NCBI RefSeq assembly: GCF_947087965.1
Contig: NZ_CAMUES010000002.1
Location: 248,001-312,000, forward strand
Length of the DNA: 64,000 nucleotides
Source of the DNA: an uncultured Mobiluncus sp.
Lineage (GTDB): Bacteria; Actinomycetota; Actinomycetes; Actinomycetales; Actinomycetaceae
Reading direction: 5' to 3'
Under the pieces are notes generated by a model. It was given only the letters and a program-made list of their open reading frames with translations, made no database searches and was not told the DNA's origin. A program made the position numbers and the translations under genes. Below are positions 62,375-64,000 of this stretch, piece by piece. Position 1 is the stretch's first letter. Each line of letters opens with the position of its first letter.

Positions 62375-62719
62375 ATGACGTTTCGTAAACGAAGCGGTCA
62401 CAAGGATCGCGATGAGGAAACCCCTGAGGAGGTCAATCGCCGTTTCGAGCAACTCGCGGCGGCTACTCCTGAGCTCGGAGGTTTCGGACCTCGGGACTGG
62501 ACTCCAGCGGAAGACAACGAAGGCTTCGTAGCACCCAATCCCCCTTTACCGACTTTGCGCACTCGCACTAAGGTCGGTTGGCTGCTGCTGGTTGCCGCCA
62601 TCATCGGCTTTATAATCCTGGGGATTACCCAACCGGCTTATTCGGCAGTGGCAGCCACTATATGTTTACTGGCACTAGCGGTGGGTTTGGGTTTGCTCCT
62701 GCCCATCCGCCGTCGCTAA
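62375..62719 (+). CDS. Small two-segment membrane protein
   Basis: A 114-residue hypothetical protein: a charged hydrophilic N-terminal half (RKRSGHKDRDEETPEEVNRRFEQL) then two membrane segments (WLLLVAAIIGFIILGI and VAATICLLALAVGLGLLLP) and a basic end (IRRR). No family named; similar small membrane proteins are common in actinobacteria. ATG 62375 was preferred to 62360 because the -10-like box would lie inside the longer form. Convergent with the following gene, 5 bp apart. Confidence 0.8.
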   Translation: MTFRKRSGHKDRDEETPEEVNRRFEQLAAATPELGGFGPRDWTPAEDNEGFVAPNPPLPTLRTRTKVGWLLLVAAIIGFIILGITQPAYSAVAATICLLALAVGLGLLLPIRRR

Positions 62720-62724
62720 GGCTC

Positions 62725-63129
62725 TCAAGTGGTCTGTGAAAGAGCCTGTCTCAGAGCAGCCATCACGGCATCAGCCTCATAGGGAGCCGGTACGTTATAG
62801 CTCGCCCCGGACCAGCGCGACATCCATTCGTCCTGTTGGCGAGCCACCAGCATAATGATGGGCGGAACTTTATCCGCATGAATATTGAGCCAACGCGCCA
62901 CTGATTGCCCGCCCTCTTGATAAGTTTCAGCATCAAGCACCAGAGCCGCATAGCGGTTCTCAGCGAAATTTTGTTTCACCGCATCCGGGGTCGCCACTTC
63001 CTGCCAGTCTATCGGCGGTATATCGAAACTACCGCTGAGTCCGGCTGCATCCATGACGGCTTGACGGGTATGGGGATTGCCACTGAAAAGCATAACTTGC
63101 ACGGCATCGGTGCCTGCTTTTGCTTCCAT
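62725..63129 (-). CDS. Receiver-like small protein of unknown function
   Basis: A 134-residue protein with an alternating beta/alpha pattern like a response-regulator receiver (VQVMLFSGNP, YAALVLDAETY, PPIIMLVAR, SYNVPAPYEADAVMAAL). LVLDAET would place an Asp near the phosphorylation position, but the N-terminal acidic pair is missing (FSGN), so it is likely a degenerate receiver. No output domain or adjacent kinase gene. AAAGGAG precedes the ATG by 7-8 nt. It lies downstream of the FKBP gene on the same strand. Confidence 0.7.
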   Translation of the reverse strand: MEAKAGTDAVQVMLFSGNPHTRQAVMDAAGLSGSFDIPPIDWQEVATPDAVKQNFAENRYAALVLDAETYQEGGQSVARWLNIHADKVPPIIMLVARQQDEWMSRWSGASYNVPAPYEADAVMAALRQALSQTT

Positions 63130-63262
63130 AGAATTCGCTCCTTTACCAAAGACATGAACATTTTACCTACCGATTGGGTGCACGCCAAACAGTTCTGTGG
63201 GCGCCCCCCGATGGGTGCCGGCCAAACTCGCCGACTCGAAAATCCTGGTGACAATCCCCGCC

Positions 63263-64000
63263 CTATCCCAAAGTCGGGAGGGCGATTGCGTCTACGATAT
63301 CGACAATCTGGACGACCCCACGCGGCGCTGATTTGTTCGGAGGCCCCACCATCACCAGTCGAGAACCGACGGTTTTACCCACGGCTTTCATGGTTTCCGC
63401 ATCCGCCCACAGCACGCCCTGACCGTTAATCCAGGTCGAGACGGGCTTGTCTCCCCAAGAACCGGAAACCACTACATATCCGACCTGGTCGCCGGCCTGA
63501 ATGGGCTGTCCCTGCCCTTCCAGAGTCCACACGTTCGCGGGCTGGCCGGGAACTTTTGAACCTTCGATGTAGGCCGGCTGAGGTTCTGCACCGGGGCCGC
63601 AATAGATTCGCAGACCGTCAGGAAGTTTCGCCCCGGTAGGCTGTGATTGAGCCAAAAGCTGGGTGTATGCGGCCAACTGGGTTTCTTCCGTCACCGGAGG
63701 CGCGAACAGAATGTCGATAACAAAAACCAAAGTTTCGCCAGCCAGCGGGTGATCCTTGCCGGGTAGAGGCTGCCCGGCGTCTTTCGCGGCTTGTTCCCGT
63801 TCCGTGAGTTCCCCGTAAGCTAAGCGCGGCGGAATGACGAGCTCAATCCGATCCCCCACATTGCGCCCGGCCAAACCCCAGGTCCAACCCTCGATGATGT
63901 TGCTACCTAGAGAGAAGTGGGCGGGTTCGCCCCTTTGCCAGGAGTCGTCAAAGACTTCGCCGTTCCACTTTTGTCCCTTGTAATGGACGATGACGTCAGC
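63263..64000 (-). CDS. FKBP-type peptidyl-prolyl isomerase (5' end outside window)
   Basis: 246 codons are visible; the start lies beyond the window edge. The first visible segment, VIVHYKGQKWNGEVFDDSW, then GSNIIEGWTWGLAGRNVGDRIELVIPP and LVFVIDIL, is a typical FKBP domain catalysing prolyl isomerisation. A second, degenerate FKBP-like domain occupies the last ~110 residues (VGYVVVSGSWGDKPVSTWINGQG; RLVMVGPP). Such tandem proteins in actinobacteria are often lipoproteins, but the N-terminus needed to judge this is not in the window. Confidence 0.92.
   Translation of the reverse strand, partial: ADVIVHYKGQKWNGEVFDDSWQRGEPAHFSLGSNIIEGWTWGLAGRNVGDRIELVIPPRLAYGELTEREQAAKDAGQPLPGKDHPLAGETLVFVIDILFAPPVTEETQLAAYTQLLAQSQPTGAKLPDGLRIYCGPGAEPQPAYIEGSKVPGQPANVWTLEGQGQPIQAGDQVGYVVVSGSWGDKPVSTWINGQGVLWADAETMKAVGKTVGSRLVMVGPPNKSAPRGVVQIVDIVDAIALPTLG

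Noticed and set aside
1..64000. CRISPR array, prophage, insertion sequence or transposase
   Set aside because: No evenly spaced identical repeats and no integrase, transposase or phage structural genes were found; the tandem repeats at 39.5 kb are coding and the large palindromes carry no transposase.

Overview
The window is chromosomal DNA from a Gram-positive actinobacterium. Marker genes limited to or typical of that phylum run throughout: DUF3000, DUF3159, DUF3710 and DUF4193 proteins, SepH (DUF3071), an Rv2175c-like DNA-binding protein, a PASTA-domain Ser/Thr kinase, class II DAHP synthase and an HrdB/SigA-type sigma factor. Base composition is moderate for the phylum. A chemoreceptor implies motility, and a secreted protein carries cell-wall-binding type 2 (CWB2) repeats. 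Together these suggest Actinomycetaceae, most plausibly Mobiluncus; the genus is an inference, the phylum is firm.

Layout. 0-15 kb: a DUF349 protein, then a minus-strand block read from yebC to rel (yebC-ruvC-ruvA-ruvB-yajC-secD-secF-apt-rel: Holliday junction processing, Sec export, purine salvage, stringent response), then serine dehydratase and a chemoreceptor. 15-23 kb: Nudix hydrolase, pdxT-pdxS (PLP synthesis), ybaK, a HIT protein and thrS, a highly palindromic spacer, a tRNA Gly-Cys-Val cluster, a LacI-type regulator and a divergent tRNA-Val(CAC). 23-33 kb: SGNH hydrolase, glgX, DUF3000, RNase D, dxs and aconitase with a probable operator over its -10 box. 33-35 kb: an AT-rich accessory patch. 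35-50 kb: the actinobacterial TrkA neighbourhood (TRAM methyltransferase, APC permease, two TrkA proteins, DUF3159, OB-fold, DUF3710, DUF4193), sepH, a phosphodiesterase and topoisomerase IV (parC, parE) with three GNAT proteins. 50-55 kb: a CWB2 surface protein, a palindrome-rich spacer and sigA. 55-64 kb: prenyl synthase, Rv2175c-like protein, PASTA kinase, DAHP synthase, a phosphofructokinase with pyrophosphate-type motifs, PlsC, two small proteins and a truncated FKBP isomerase.

Most of the window is ordinary core genome. The best candidates for new biology are: a 12-base C/G homopolymer placed between plausible -35 and -10 boxes of the CWB2 surface-protein gene (candidate phase-variable promoter, joined to a compositionally distinct C-terminal module); a palindrome overlapping the aconitase -10; a large nested-palindrome element between thrS and the tRNA cluster; a 132-nt tail-to-tail gene overlap built from 15-bp tandem repeats; and a recurring arrangement in which a TANNNT box lies exactly 6-7 nt before the start codon, indicating many leaderless mRNAs. 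No CRISPR array, prophage, insertion sequence or transposase was seen.
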